Source: Balamuthia mandrillaris (lineage: Eukaryota; Discosea; Longamoebia; Balamuthiidae). Taken from it: a stretch of DNA of 64,000 nucleotides. Positions 8,235 to 19,157 of the stretch are shown piece after piece. The notes beneath the pieces were generated by a model. It had not been told where the DNA came from and did not search any database. It saw nothing but the letters and a program-made list of their open reading frames with translations. The stretch covers positions 1 to 64,000 of the forward strand of contig JAVKOQ010000008.1 of assembly GCA_031835245.1 (NCBI GenBank). The letters are read 5' to 3'. The stretch's first letter is position 1. Every line of letters starts with the position of its first letter. Position numbers and translations under genes: made by a program.

Positions 8235-9298
8235 ATGTCTTCATCGCCCACCCAGTTGCAAGCCGCTGTCGCCACAGTTCTGGAGGCGGAGGCGGAGGCG
8301 GAGGTGGAGGGGCAAGGGGAAATGCTTGCTCCTCCCTCACCACCCAAAGAGAAACACAGCAACTCGCACATACCTCCAGCTTCCAAGTGGAAGAAGCGGT
8401 GGGTCACTACCGGCCACATGAAAGTATTCAAATGGGTACCTGGTACTGACGCCCTCATTTCAATTTGCTGTTTGCGCGCGCTCTCTCTCTCTCTCTCTCT
8501 CTCTCTTTGCTCTCCTCGTCCTCACTCTAATCTCTTGTTCTCGTGGCGGCTTGTCTCACATCTATGCAAACGAGCTTACAGCTGATCCAGTGGGGGTATG
8601 CGTGCATGTTCTTTGTTTAGCATCTTTGGTTGTCTTTCACCCGGCTAACGCTTAACTGCAGGCAAAATATAGGGCCAACAACGCAGCCAACTCAAATGCT
8701 GTACAACGACTCAGCGCTAGAACATTCAACGACAATGCTCCGATCACTCGCAGTGTTACGGCGGCCTTCAAAGAGAAAACGGTTTGTCCTTTCCTTTGTC
8801 ATGAAAACCAACCCATATACCTCTTCCTAATAACTCCGCGTGCAGAAACGAGAGATGGAACAGCGAGCAAAAAAGTCACGACGAGGACGACGCGCCTCCC
8901 CTGCCCCAAGAAGAAGCAGCCGTAGGCTCAGTCGAAAGGACACCCAGATTGTGAGCACCATTTCCCAAAGTAATATTATTACGCCAGAAAGCCTTTACAG
9001 CAGTGACGAGCCCTCCTCGCTATTCCGGGCTAGTGGCCATAACCCCAACACAATCGGGCCAACTGAACAGAACACCGATAGCACCTCTGCCTTCACCACC
9101 ACCAACATGACCGCCGCTACCAATGAACTCCATTCAATGCAGACCACTGCCACCGCCACCATGGCAGTAAGCCGTCCTATGGACGGTCTCATCACCAATG
9201 GCCTGCCAGAATCATTGCCCTTGCCATTTCTTCACTCGGAAGAACCACACCAATACCAACAATCCCAGCCCTTCCATACCTCTAGCAACCAGCAATAA
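8235..9298 (+). CDS. BCL7-like protein (putative SWI/SNF-associated)
   Basis: Four exons fit: 8235-8442, 8582-8595, 8662-8781, 8846-9298, for 264 residues. The block SKWKKRWVTTGHMKVFKWVP (residues 49-68) is close to the N-terminal BCL7 signature KW-x-KKWVT-x-G...KWVP; in animals BCL7 proteins are accessory subunits of SWI/SNF chromatin remodellers. Exon 2 is only 14 nt and supplies the ADPVG that follows the signature. The middle is basic (residues 115-145, Arg/Lys/Ser-rich, likely nuclear) and the C-terminal half is Ser/Thr/Asn/Gln-rich and probably disordered. The start ATG 8235 is chosen because the upstream extension is a Leu run. A first intron contains a (CT)n tract. The family call rests on one short motif. 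Confidence 0.65.
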
Positions 9299-9680
9299 CC
9301 AACAAAGAGCTTTCTTAACCTTCAAAAAAAAAAGTAGCGCGATGCACAGCAACAACCTCATACTGGCGAGAATTGCTGCTAGCGGTCAGTACACCCTTGC
9401 CTGAGGAAGTGAGGCGATCCCACTTCCCATGTTCATTCCTTATATGCACTACCAATTGCTTCTCCGCAAGTGCTTGTTATCACCATTGCTTCTCACTTCA
9501 ACCCTTTCCTCTTCTGGAGCGCTATTTCTCGTGCCGTCGCCGAGCAGTTCGTTTATCCTTCAGGGGGTCATAGACAGTGTAAACGTCTTCATCCTTCGTA
9601 GCAAAGCGAAGATTAGTAACTGTCCAACAAGCATTGTTTTTACACTTCCTCTTGTCTTGCCTTGTTCTTCATTCTTTGTT

Positions 9681-9798
9681 CTCCCTCCCTCCCTCCCTCC
9701 CTCCCTCCCTCCCTCCTCCCTCCCCTCCCTCCCTCCCTCCCTCCCTCCCTCCCTCCCTCCCTCCCTCCCTCCCTCCCTCCCTCCCTCCCTCCCTCCCT

Positions 9799-9834
<36 letters not shown>
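9681..9834 (+). repeat. (TCCC)n plus (CT)n microsatellite
   Basis: A tetranucleotide TCCC run from 9681 to about 9805 with one or two interruptions near 9715-9730, grading into a CT dinucleotide run to about 9834. All open frames across it in either strand are artefacts of the repeat. The flanks (9299-9680 and 9835-9875) are the 3' side of the BCL7-like gene and the 3' side of CWC27; I see no gene in this 577-base convergent interval. Confidence 0.95.
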
Positions 9835-9837
<3 letters not shown>

Positions 9838-9875
9838 GGGGTAAGACTTCCTACCGTCCACAGTTTCGTTTTTTT

Positions 9876-11134
9876 TTAGAATTTAAGGGCGTGACCCTTC
9901 CAATCCTCTTCTGGTTCCCGCTGTTGCAATGACTGCTTGAACTTATTTAGCTTTTCCATGGTCTGAGAAGATTGAGTTAGGGAATTATCAGTGAAGCGAA
10001 AAAAGAAACGCTACGACAAAGGGATAAAACCTGTTGTTGCCGTTGCTGGCTAGCTTTTCGTGTTTTCTCCAAGTACTTTTGTGGAAATGCAAAGATGGTT
10101 TTTAGTTTAACCCATTGGTTTGCCACACATTCGCAAAAATAGGATAGGGTGTGCGATAAAAGCAGACAAGAACCAACCTTGAGTCTCATCTTCTCTGCAG
10201 GAGATACGTAGTCTGCTGCTGCTGCTGGCAACTCTGGCTGCTCCTTTAATGCCTTTACCTCTTTCTTAAAAGATAGAATTGATCTCTTCAGTCTCTTTTC
10301 TTCCTTTCGTCGCTGTTTTCTGAGAAAGAGTCTTGATGTCAGTGCTCAGCGTTAAGAGGACAAAAACGAATCTATTGGTAAGTAAAGGAATTGCGTTACC
10401 TTTCGTGTTCCCGTATATCTTCTTCGCGTGTATGCGTGGGATCTTTGTTGCCGTTCTTGTTTTCGGCCTCTTTGAGCATTTTGGGATAGAAACGTGACAC
10501 GCTTTAGCTAACACAAAATAACTCAAGTGAGAGAAGTATCATACCTTGATCGCCACTAGCTTTACGTTTACGCGAGCTACTCTCTAGTTTCCGTTTGATG
10601 GCGTCGAGAGAATTATTCTCTGCTGGAGTTGCATCAGGAAGAGGCAGACTCGTTGAGGTATCCTGCCCACGTGAGGTCTTAGCCTCCTCTCTGTCATTCG
10701 CTATTTTGCAATCCTCTGCAACCTCCTTCGTTGAGGGGCTTTGAGCAGCAAGAACACTACTCTTCATGCGAGGTTTGGCTGGTGCTCTCACTTCCTCCTC
10801 TTCCCCAAACGAGAGCAGGTTTCTGCAGGGTGAAGGAAAGATGAGCCCACCAATCGGCCTGCCTTCCCACTACAAAAATAACTAAAAATGACATACGTGG
10901 AACGCTTTGCGAAGCGCTCTTTATCTTGCTGCTCCTGATTCTGTTGTGACGCTTCCTTAGGAGGGGCTCGCCTCTTCAGTTCACGCGGGACTATGTCTGA
11001 GAAAGGGTGAGACAGCACTTCTGTGCTGAGAATCTGTGGAGGGTCCAGCGGCCTTTCGTTATCGTCTACCTCATACTCGTTCAACCTTAAAACGTTGAAG
11101 ATTGTATTACCCGTTACCTGCACTCAGCGTGAAT

Positions 11135-11173
<39 letters not shown>

Positions 11174-11612
11174 AGAGGTTAGAGTAATCAGTGAGAGACT
11201 GAGAGACAGAGAGTACTTTGCCAAATATGGTGTGCTTGTTGGTAAGCTCCTCAGCTTTTTCCAAGGTGATGAAGAACTGGCTGGCGTTTGTGTTGGGGCC
11301 ACTGCTGGCCATGGCAACTATGCCCCTGTGACTGAAACGAAGGCGGGAGTGAAACTCATCAGCAAAAGGAGCTCCAAAAACGGACTCTCCTCCGATACCA
11401 GTGCCAGTGGGGTCGCCCCCTTGCACAATGAAGTTCCGCACGATACGGTGGAAAATAGTGCCGTCATAGTAGCCTTCAAGGCAAAGTTGAACAAAGTTTC
11501 TGCAAGCCTTCTTTGCCTCTTTCGCCCAAAGCTCAATGTCTATGGGACCTACCGTGGTGTGGAGCACCACCTTTCCGGTGGTCATGGGCTCTGATACATA
11601 AATGCTGGACAT
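9876..11612 (-). CDS. CWC27: Spliceosome-associated cyclophilin CWC27
   Basis: A cyclophilin-type peptidyl-prolyl isomerase domain protein of the activated spliceosome. Seven exons fit: 11612-11217, 11117-10897, 10822-10545, 10469-10400, 10319-10178, 10075-10031, 9962-9876, 412 residues (human homologue is somewhat longer). Residues 1-170 form the cyclophilin domain: YVSEPMTTGKVVLHTT, GGDPTGTGIGGESVFGAPFADEF and the IFGK-VTGNTIFNVLRL junction are near-diagnostic for CWC27. The C-terminal half is charged and helical (IPRELKRR, NLLSFGEEEE, RKEEKRLKRS) and ends EEDWKGHALKF, as in other CWC27 proteins. The N-terminal Met at 11612 matches the family start; a longer upstream frame is ignored. Intron 1 carries a CT repeat on the sense strand. 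Confidence 0.92.
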
Positions 11613-11993
11613 GGTGGTGACGGGTGGTGATGGGGGTGGGTGGGTGGGATGGGGAGCTTTCTTTGCCGCCACCCTCTTCGAGAAGCTACAGCCTCCGCCC
11701 CACAGAATGCCAGTGAGGAGAGGGGCCAGATATTGTTAGTACCCCTCATTCATTTTCCCGCCAAAACGGGAACGCTACCGTTTTCCCCTTCGCTGCCAAT
11801 TGTTGCTCTTGTCAACGTTGACTATAGCCTATTGCATCGTTAGCACGCACTTGGTCGCCCCTCCCCCGCCAAAGTCGCCAACGCCAACGTCCTCGCCGCT
11901 GCCGCTACCACTGCACTGCCACAGCCGTTCGACGCTAACTACAGGTGATCGCTCAAATCAACAAACACAACCTCTCTCATCTTCCTCTCCAGC
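11613..11993. promoter_or_regulatory. Divergent spacer CWC27 / IQ-motif gene
   Basis: About 380 bases between two divergent start codons. The sequence is GC-richer than the average spacer and contains a CCGCCAAA..CGGGAA-like stretch at 11755-11775, similar to an E2F-type site, but this is only resemblance. No TATA box is obvious on either side. Confidence 0.4.
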
Positions 11994-14326
11994 ATGCACC
12001 AGCCGTTTACCGATAGGTCTCCTCTACCTCCTCCTTCAAGTCTCCCAACAGTTGTTACAACCAAGATAAGAGTGCCAGTTGACATCACAGCGTTGCTTGC
12101 TAGCATACCCTCTAGAAACGAATGCGCAACCAACGAGAACAACTGTGCGACTGATCAACTATCGGATGAGGAGGAAGAAGTGACTTTCAAGCCTAGGAGT
12201 GTCAAGACCGGTGCCAAACTACAATGGATAAGCCAAGATGACAAAGAAAATAGGCACAACGTAGTGGCCGCCACGACGTGTCAACCGCGCCCTGCTTCCC
12301 TTTCCAAACGAAAAAGACGAAAGACAACAGTACTTCGCTTCCCTCTTTGGCCTCTACAGGACACAGAAGAAGCACCAACCCCTTGCCTTGTCACAGATCA
12401 AATCGCTCCTCCTTTGGAGGAGCCCAACATTGCTGAATTGTCCTCAGCAGAGGCTTCTTCGCCCAACATCTCAGAGCCCTATCTAAAAGGGGATTGTTCT
12501 TTCCCTTCTTGTTCACTTTCATCACCTTCCTCCTCTTCCTCCTCCTCTTCTTCTTCTCCTTGCGCTTCTGCTAATGCGCCAAACCGGCTAGCAATTGATA
12601 ATGCTAAGGAGGATGATACAGAAGAGGAGGTTGTGCGCAGGGCGTTAGTTCAGTGTGAAACACCACCCGCTACTATTATGTACTATTGTTTGGCGAGAAA
12701 TACCACCCCCTCCGGCTGGGCATGCCTTGCAACGTTGGCGGAGGCAGACGAAAAGCAAAGAAATATGGAGAGAGGCGCTGTGTTGTGCATTCAGGCTTGG
12801 TGGCGGGACATTCAGCATCAAAGAAAGCAACAACATGTAGCCACCTATCTCCAGGCGTTGCTGCTCAGTTATCTGTGCAGGCAAAGGTATTTGCGCTTGC
12901 AAGAAGCATGTATCTACATTCAGAGGCGATGGCGCTCCGTTGTCTTAGAACGAAAACGCGAGGAAGCCGCAACCATTCTTCAACATTTCATAAGGTGAGT
13001 TTCCCTTCATTTTGCCATTAGAGGTACTATTATTGATGATACCATCTCTCCAGAAACCACCAATTAAGGAGGAAACTGTGCCAAGCAGCCTCGCTGTGGC
13101 TGCACTGGCGACAAGAAAAGCAAGCCTACCAGGAACAGCTAAGAAAACAAGAGAGAGAGAAAGCAGCATTAATCATTCAGACTTGTTTGCAGAACTTCTT
13201 GAAACGGCGCATGGAAGCCGTGGAAGTGCAGCGCAACAAGGCAGCCACTATCATTCAGAGTTGGTGGAAAGGGCGAATGTGCATGCGATGCTTCAGACAA
13301 GAACGAGCTGCGGTCGCAGTCATTCAGACCCATTGCCGAGCATATATGGCTCGTCGCTGTTGGGAACAGACCAAGCGAGCTGCGAGCACATTGCAGTGTG
13401 CCTGGAGACGTCTTTCTGCGATGCAAAGTTTACATTCGGCGAGGCAGCAAAGAGAGCAGCTCATCCAGCAGAAGCAACAGGAATTGGCACTGTTACGAGG
13501 AAGGCTTGGCATCAGCCATGACTCAGCCAGTACGCTATCCCTGCCCCACCCTCAACAACACAACAGCATTATCGTCAACCCTACTCCTTCCCTCCTTGTT
13601 GGTTCTGGTACTCGCAGTTGCATCAGCAGCACTATTTGTAGCTCCATACTCTCCTCTTCCTCAATCCACGCCAGATTGGAAGGAGACAAAACAGGGGCCG
13701 CAACAAGGCCAACAGCCGTAACGCTTGCTGCTTCGGATTCACCTGCTGGTCTTCGTCTCCAGGAGAAAAGGAGAGAACTTGCCCGTATCCGTGCAGAGCG
13801 ACTCCTTCTTCAAGAAAAGCTCAAACATGGAAACCTACCAACTCCTGGCCCCGCTCAGCCGCCTTCCTCCTCACCCAATTCCTCTTCCTCCCTTGGCAAC
13901 ATTCATTCCAGAAGTTTACTGCCGGACTTATCTTCCATATCTTCGCTTCTGCCGACTAGAAAAACAGCAGAGGCATCCCTCCCAGCAAGCAAGGGCCTTG
14001 CTGAGCAGACACCCTTAATCGTCTCATCTGCCCCTACCTACACGAAGTCCTCCTCCTCTTCCGGCAGTCGGGTGGTGCCTGCCACTCCCCACTCCTCTTC
14101 CCCCGCGCAAGGCAAATACCTGAAACTCACAAAATGCACCCCAGTTGCAAGCAACAATGCAGCTCTGCCAAAGCAGCCTGCGCTTTTCTCTCACTATCCT
14201 TCCTATGCGGCAACAAAAGGAGGTGCCTCCAAGAAAAAGGTAAAGTGGGCAGACCAACAGGGCCTACAACTGGTGCACCTGGACCAGCAACCACCACCGC
14301 AACAACCATCTGTAGTGTTGAACTAA
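11994..14326 (+). CDS. Multi-IQ-motif protein (calmodulin-binding, unknown role)
   Basis: Two exons, 11994-12994 and 13054-14326, give 757 residues. From about residue 262 to 475 there are seven tandem IQ-like units: AVLCIQAWWRDIQ, ACIYIQRRWRSVV, AATILQHFIRN, AALIIQTCLQNF, AATIIQSWWKGRM, AVAVIQTHCRAYM and AASTLQCAWRRL. IQ units bind calmodulin or EF-hand light chains, so Ca2+-linked scaffolding is plausible. The N-terminal third is acidic and Ser/Pro-rich with basic patches (SKRKRRK near residue 102, possible nuclear signal). A coiled coil (QQREQLIQQKQQELALLRGRL) follows the IQ block, and a second (LRLQEKRRELARIRAERLLLQEKL) lies further on. No myosin motor, ASPM-type CH domain or kinase is seen, so I do not name it. 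Confidence 0.85.
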
Positions 14327-14560
14327 GCGCCGCTCGCTCTTCTCTTGTTGTACATACCAATACCCTTTTGATGATGAACTACCACCACCACCACCGCCGC
14401 CGCCTTTTAGATTATCTTATTATTTCTTTAAAAACGATTTTGTTGTTTGTTGTTGTTGTTGTTGCCGCCAAACAAAAAATAAATAATAATAAATTTACGA
14501 AAAAAAAGAAGAAGACAAAACGCTAGGCGCGAGGAGGAGCAGGAGCAGGAGGCAGGGGCG

Positions 14561-14679
<119 letters not shown>

Positions 14680-14686
14680 AAGCAAA

Positions 14687-15520
14687 ATGCAAGCCAGGAG
14701 TGCGGCGGAAGGCCAACGCTGGTTGTGGAGCTCCGCTCAAGGGTTTTTGGCGACGGCGACCACACGGGCAACCTCTTTTAGCAGCGGAGGATCAAGAAGA
14801 GCGGTGGTGGTTCCTTTCCCCAGCAGCTGCACGAGCAGGTTGGGTGGTTTGCCATGGGGCTTCCCTGCCGCTGCTCTTGATCAGCGGCGGAGCTATGCAC
14901 CGCGGCACCTTCCTCAGTTCACCCCTCTTACCTTTGTGGAGGAAAGGAGCGAGGTACCAAGAGAAAGACCCCCCTCGCAGCCCCTCCCTGACAGCTTTGC
15001 AGTAGTGTACATAGCCGGAAAGCAGTTCAAGGTGACCAAGGGTACCCATGCCTCCCTCTCATCGCCTTGTTTTCTTCACGCAGCTGTTGCATTTGTTCAC
15101 ACAATCTTGTGTTTGTTGTTGTGCAAATCAATAGGAGATGTGGTGGTCTTGCCTTCTCCGGTGCAGGCGGAGGTTAGCTCGCAAATCATATTGAAGAAAG
15201 TGCTCCTGGTGGCTACGAAAGACTTCACAGCAGTGGGCAGACCGTTGGTCACCCGCGCCTTTGTGGAGGCCACCGTTGAAGAGCAAACAAAGACCCAAAA
15301 GGTGCTCATCTTCAAGAAAAAACGAAGAAAGAGGACTCAACGCACCAAAGGTCACCGCCAGCCTGTCTCTGTGCTTCGCATTGGAGACATACGTCTCTAC
15401 CAAACTGAAGGGGAGGCTTTCGATACTGCTGTTTCAGAACATGTGCAGCAGCAGCGATTGCAGAACACTTCAGCCCTTCCCTCCCTCCTCTCTGCTTCTT
15501 CCCTCTCTCCCCAAGCCTAA
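14687..15520 (+). CDS. MRPL21: Mitochondrial ribosomal protein bL21m
   Basis: Two exons, 14687-15041 and 15135-15520, 246 residues. Residues 105-210 form the bacterial-type L21 fold: FAVVYIAGKQFKVTKG, GDVVVLP, ILKKVLLVATKDFTAVGRPL, and the diagnostic C-terminal KGHRQPVSVLRI. The first ~100 residues are Arg/Ser/Ala-rich with few acids, as expected for a mitochondrial import presequence, so the protein should be part of the mitochondrial large subunit. The C-terminal tail after the L21 fold is about 40 residues longer than bacterial L21 and Ser-rich. ATG 14687 is the first in-frame start after the CA repeat. Confidence 0.92.
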   Translation: MQARSAAEGQRWLWSSAQGFLATATTRATSFSSGGSRRAVVVPFPSSCTSRLGGLPWGFPAAALDQRRSYAPRHLPQFTPLTFVEERSEVPRERPPSQPLPDSFAVVYIAGKQFKVTKGTHASLSSPCFLHAAVAFVHTILCLLLCKSIGDVVVLPSPVQAEVSSQIILKKVLLVATKDFTAVGRPLVTRAFVEATVEEQTKTQKVLIFKKKRRKRTQRTKGHRQPVSVLRIGDIRLYQTEGEAFDTAVSEHVQQQRLQNTSALPSLLSASSLSPQA

Positions 15521-15717
15521 TGAATTCCTTAGGCACTAGAACGGCCTGCCTCCTCTGCTCAATACACCCCTACTACTGCACTGCACTCACTTCACTCAGC
15601 GTCTTTCCCTCACCTATCCATTCAGACACCTTGCCCTGTGAGGTGCTTGCGCGTTTTTTCCTTTTGATGTTGATGTGCAACGCGTTTATAGGAAAGGAAC
15701 CAGTAAACTATGGTTTT

Positions 15718-16040
15718 GCTTCCTCTTCCTCTTCCTCTTCCTCTTCCTCTTCCTCTTCCTCTTCCTCTTCCTCTTCCTCTTCCTCTTCCTCTTCCTCTTC
15801 CTCTTCCTCTTCCTCTTCCTCTTCCTCTTCCTCTTCCTCTTCCTCTTCCTCTTCCTCTTCCTCTTCCTCTTCCTCTTCCTCTTCCTCTTCCTCTTCCTCT
15901 TCCTCTTCCTCTTCCTTCCTCTTCCTCTTCCTCTTCCTCTTCCTCTTCCTCTTCCTCTTCCTCTTCCTCTTCCTCTTCCTCTTCCTCTTCCTCTTCCTCT
16001 TCCTCTTCCTCTTCCTCTTCCTCTTCCTCTTCCTCTTCCT
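15718..16040 (+). repeat. Long (TTCCTC)n hexanucleotide repeat
   Basis: Roughly 54 TTCCTC units with one phase slip near 15911-15917. It produces open frames of 120-206 codons in five of six frames (Ser, Leu-Pro, Leu-Phe, Glu, Arg-Gly, Arg-Lys runs), none of which shows gene structure. It lies in the intergenic space 15521-16266, which otherwise contains only pyrimidine-rich sequence and the bL21m 3' UTR. Confidence 0.97.
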
Positions 16041-16266
16041 TTTGCTTCACTGTGCTCCCTTCCACTGGCTGAGGCCTCCGCCATTACCTGTTAAAAACAT
16101 GTCGTCTTTGCTTATCCCACTCCCTTTTTATTTACATTAACAACAAGAATGCGAGTAAAAAGGATAAGAGCTTCGATTCTGCTGAGAGGCTCGCTCTCTT
16201 GCTATCTTTCCGCGTCAAGCCCTCTTCAGCTCTCATTCGCTTTGTACAACAAGAAACGTCTTCTTT

Positions 16267-16667
16267 TCAACTGGCTCTCTTACGCAGGCTGCCTTTGGCC
16301 TCCTTTGTAGAAGTTGTGGAAGTGCGAGCACTGGCGATGGAAGGGGAAGCAGTTGCCACAAAGCCACTCAATCTTCGTTTGGAGCGGAGGGAGGGTTGTT
16401 TTTGCCTTTCGTTCTCTCTGTTGAACAGTATGTCGTTGACAAACTCCCATTTGTGAATCCAACACTTGTAAATGACAACCCAACCTGCAAGAGACAGAGA
16501 GGCATAAGTGGGTGAGTACAAGGAAAATGGACCCTTTTCAACAGAAGGAAGGGAGCACCCAATGCAAGCGGAACCCAAACTAGAGCTACCACATACGAAA
16601 CACGAAACAAAAGCAAAATGCTTTCCAGTAACCACCCAATCTCATCCTGGGCAGTTTCCTCCTCCAT
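16267..16667 (-). CDS. Possible small membrane protein gene (doubtful)
   Basis: A minus-strand Met (MEEETAQDEIGWLLES, 16667) begins a frame that may be spliced to an exon starting near 16487 after a TTGCAG acceptor and ending at the stop at 16267. A junction at C|GTGTTT near 16598 gives roughly 94 residues with a hydrophobic stretch (LLLFRWVVIYKCW) and a basic Ser/Thr-rich tail. The donor is not a strong consensus, and I recognise no family. It fills the gap between the hexanucleotide repeat and the dynein gene. It could equally be a chance frame. Confidence 0.3.
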
Positions 16668-16948
16668 CTCCCTTCGTTGTTGTTATTGTTGCGCCGATCT
16701 TTATTCTAATTGTTTTGTTGTTATGCTTCTCTCTTCTTTCAACAACAGCAACAGCAACAACAGCTCCACCTTTTTTTATCTTATGTTCTTTGTGGCAGAT
16801 CAGGGGGTGCTGCTGCTTTGCACGCCGCCGCCGCCCTTTTTTTGTTTTTGTTTTTGTTTTTTTGCTTTCCTTCCTGTCGTCCTGACAGCCTCCGGCCCAC
16901 CAAATAAAACACTTTGTTACACGCAGCCGTTACAGTTTCATTTCCGTT

Positions 16949-19110
16949 CTACACCACAAAATCAGAGGAAGGACCCTCCTGTCCTTGAGGTGCCACTGCA
17001 AACTCACTCAACGTGGCTTGCATACGCTCCCAATCGTCCACACGTGGCGTACCCATCTGCATAAAGATGATGGGTTACGACAAAGGAGAAAAAAAAATGA
17101 GGAGAGAAGAAATAACCTCGCCGAGATCAAGAATTGAAAGCACCCCAGCGGAGTCGCCGACAGCAATCTTTTTACCAGAATGAGTCCAACATAAGCAGTT
17201 GAGAGAGCGAGAGCCTATCGGCTGACGCACAACAGGTGCCTCTGTGTCTTCGTTGAGATTCCAAAGAAGTAAGCTGCCCGTTCCGTCAACGGAGGCAAAC
17301 AAGGCAGGGTGAGTTGGCGACCTATATTGAATATGAGAAACTCCGTCACAAATGACTGAAAGTTAGAGCCGGTACATACCAACAAACGTCGTACACATAG
17401 TCCCCGGTATCTTCAAAGGATTTGAGCGGTTTTGTGTCCTGTATGTGTAGAATGAGTGAATTATGACAGAAAGACAGAGAGCAGGAGGTAACAAAGGTGC
17501 CTTTCTGCTCCACAATTTGCATGACCAATCCATCGAAGAGGTTAGGAACAAATCCGAAAAGTCAATAGAACCCTGAGCAGGGTGGAAGCTTATGCCGGTT
17601 ATTGGACCTTTATGTCCACAATACTGCTCATCCACTCCGCTTTTGCTGTTAGAGAACAAATAGTAAGAACTGATATGCAAGCAAGGTGCAGAAATGAAGT
17701 ACCTTCCATGCCGATAAGCTTGGTAAGCCACACCCTCTTCGCTCCCAGTGAAAAACTGATTGACCTCTCCATCAGGGAAATCGATACAGGTGGGTGCAAC
17801 GTTGCCGCTTCCTGTCACCGACTTGCTCTGCCTGTTTCGAAGCTCAAGAACCTCCAGTGGTTGCAAAAGACTATCAAAGCTCCATACACACATCCTGCCG
17901 TCGGTAGAAACGCTGACTAAATTATTTGCATTTTGGGTTCCGACCACGGATAGGCTGTACACTGGGTGGGTGTGGCCTATTGACGAGAGAGGCGTCCGCT
18001 GGACTGGGGTATTGCGAGCTCGTGTATCCCACAGCACAATCTGACCAGAGTATGTGCCACCAACCAATAGTGTAGGATGGTACTTGGGTAATAAGCACGA
18101 CATGACAGGAGACTGGATGTGAATGGCACAAAAAAAAAAAAAGACAAGTGAGCAGTTGAACATGGTTGAATAGCACAAAGGCAAATGTGGGATGGACAAA
18201 TGGACAACCAGCAACTGAATAACGATATTTACCTGGCAGTTGAACACAAACTCGGGCCGCTGAAGCATATTTTGAACAGACCAAACACACACAACGCCAT
18301 CGGGGTCGTGTGTGCCGGCTTCATTGGCAGAATATGAGGCTGCCACCAGGTCGGCGTGCTGTACTCACATTGTCGGTTATACAGCAAGTTTGATTGATGC
18401 ATAGTGGATAAATGGTTTTAGTGCTTCACACCAATAACAATAGGAAGGAGAAGAAAACCTTCGGAGAGCATGTAACGTCAGTCACTGCTCTATGCTTACA
18501 CCAACGCTCATCGAACAAAGTTGTTTGAAGATGAACTTTGTCCTCTCTCTTCGCCTCGCTTTGCATGCAAAGGAAGCAACAAGGATGAGGGTTAACATGA
18601 ATGTTTTTAATATGCGCTACAAAAACTAACACAAAGAACACAAAGGCAACATACGTGGTCTCGGAGTCCGCTTCAGAGTAATCCAACATAATGTCCCACT
18701 GGTCGCCAACAAAGAGGGCTCTTTCTAGTCTTCTTGAGGCTTTGCTAAAGAAGCGAACAAACTCGTTGGACTGCATCACATTCTTCTTCTCCTCTTCGCT
18801 TAACTCTGTCGTTGTAAATACCATTACGGAATAAGAGCAGAAAAGGGTTTGCCAAAGTGAGTGGATAGGTGAGTGGAACCACAAAGCAAGGCAAAGAGGA
18901 AGCGGTGATGATACCAATAATGGTGGTGGGTTCCTCGGAGGCACTGCTAGGGGCTGCTACGGTTTCTTCTGAAGTTTCAACAGAGTCTTTCTTTTCAATG
19001 TCGGTGGTCTGTCGCTCCACTGTAGAAGGCTCTTCTTCTTCCTCGGTTCCTTCTGAGGTACATGTGGCTGAGTCCTCTGTTTGTATCGCTCGTGAATATA
19101 CTTCCACTTC
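16949..19110 (-). CDS. Cytoplasmic dynein intermediate chain (5' end missing or remote)
   Basis: WD-repeat intermediate chain that links dynein heavy chains to dynactin and cargo. Nine exons fit: 19110-18915, 18805-18655, 18558-18459, 18358-18233, 18112-17703, 17645-17501, 17438-17380, 17321-17117, 17056-16949 (499 residues as seen). The visible protein starts [12 protein letters not shown], matching the region about 130 residues into animal chains, then [53 protein letters not shown] and the last WD units ending near [17 protein letters not shown]. The N-terminal coiled coil that binds p150-Glued is absent. Either the acceptor at 19111 belongs to an upstream exon beyond the transposon island, or the gene starts at ATG 19125 and is truncated. 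One intron (17500-17439) begins GC instead of GT. Confidence 0.9.
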
Positions 19111-19157
19111 CTTTGGTTTTAGCATACGTTAACGAAAGTAATCACACCAAGGGAAAA

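Noticed and set aside
9198-9404. Plus-strand frame overlapping the BCL7-like last exon
   Set aside because: Different frame from the spliced model, no motif, no splice support.
9640-9932. Open frames of 60-167 codons over the TCCC repeat on both strands
   Set aside because: They consist of repeat-encoded Pro-Ser-Leu or Gly-Arg-Glu polymers and have no splice or promoter context.
11755-11775. E2F-like site in the CWC27/IQ divergent spacer
   Set aside because: Single short match; not enough to call a binding site.
15520-16140. Frames of 120-206 codons (poly-Ser, Leu-Pro, Phe-Leu, poly-Glu, Arg-Gly)
   Set aside because: All derive from the TTCCTC repeat; none extends into unique coding sequence.
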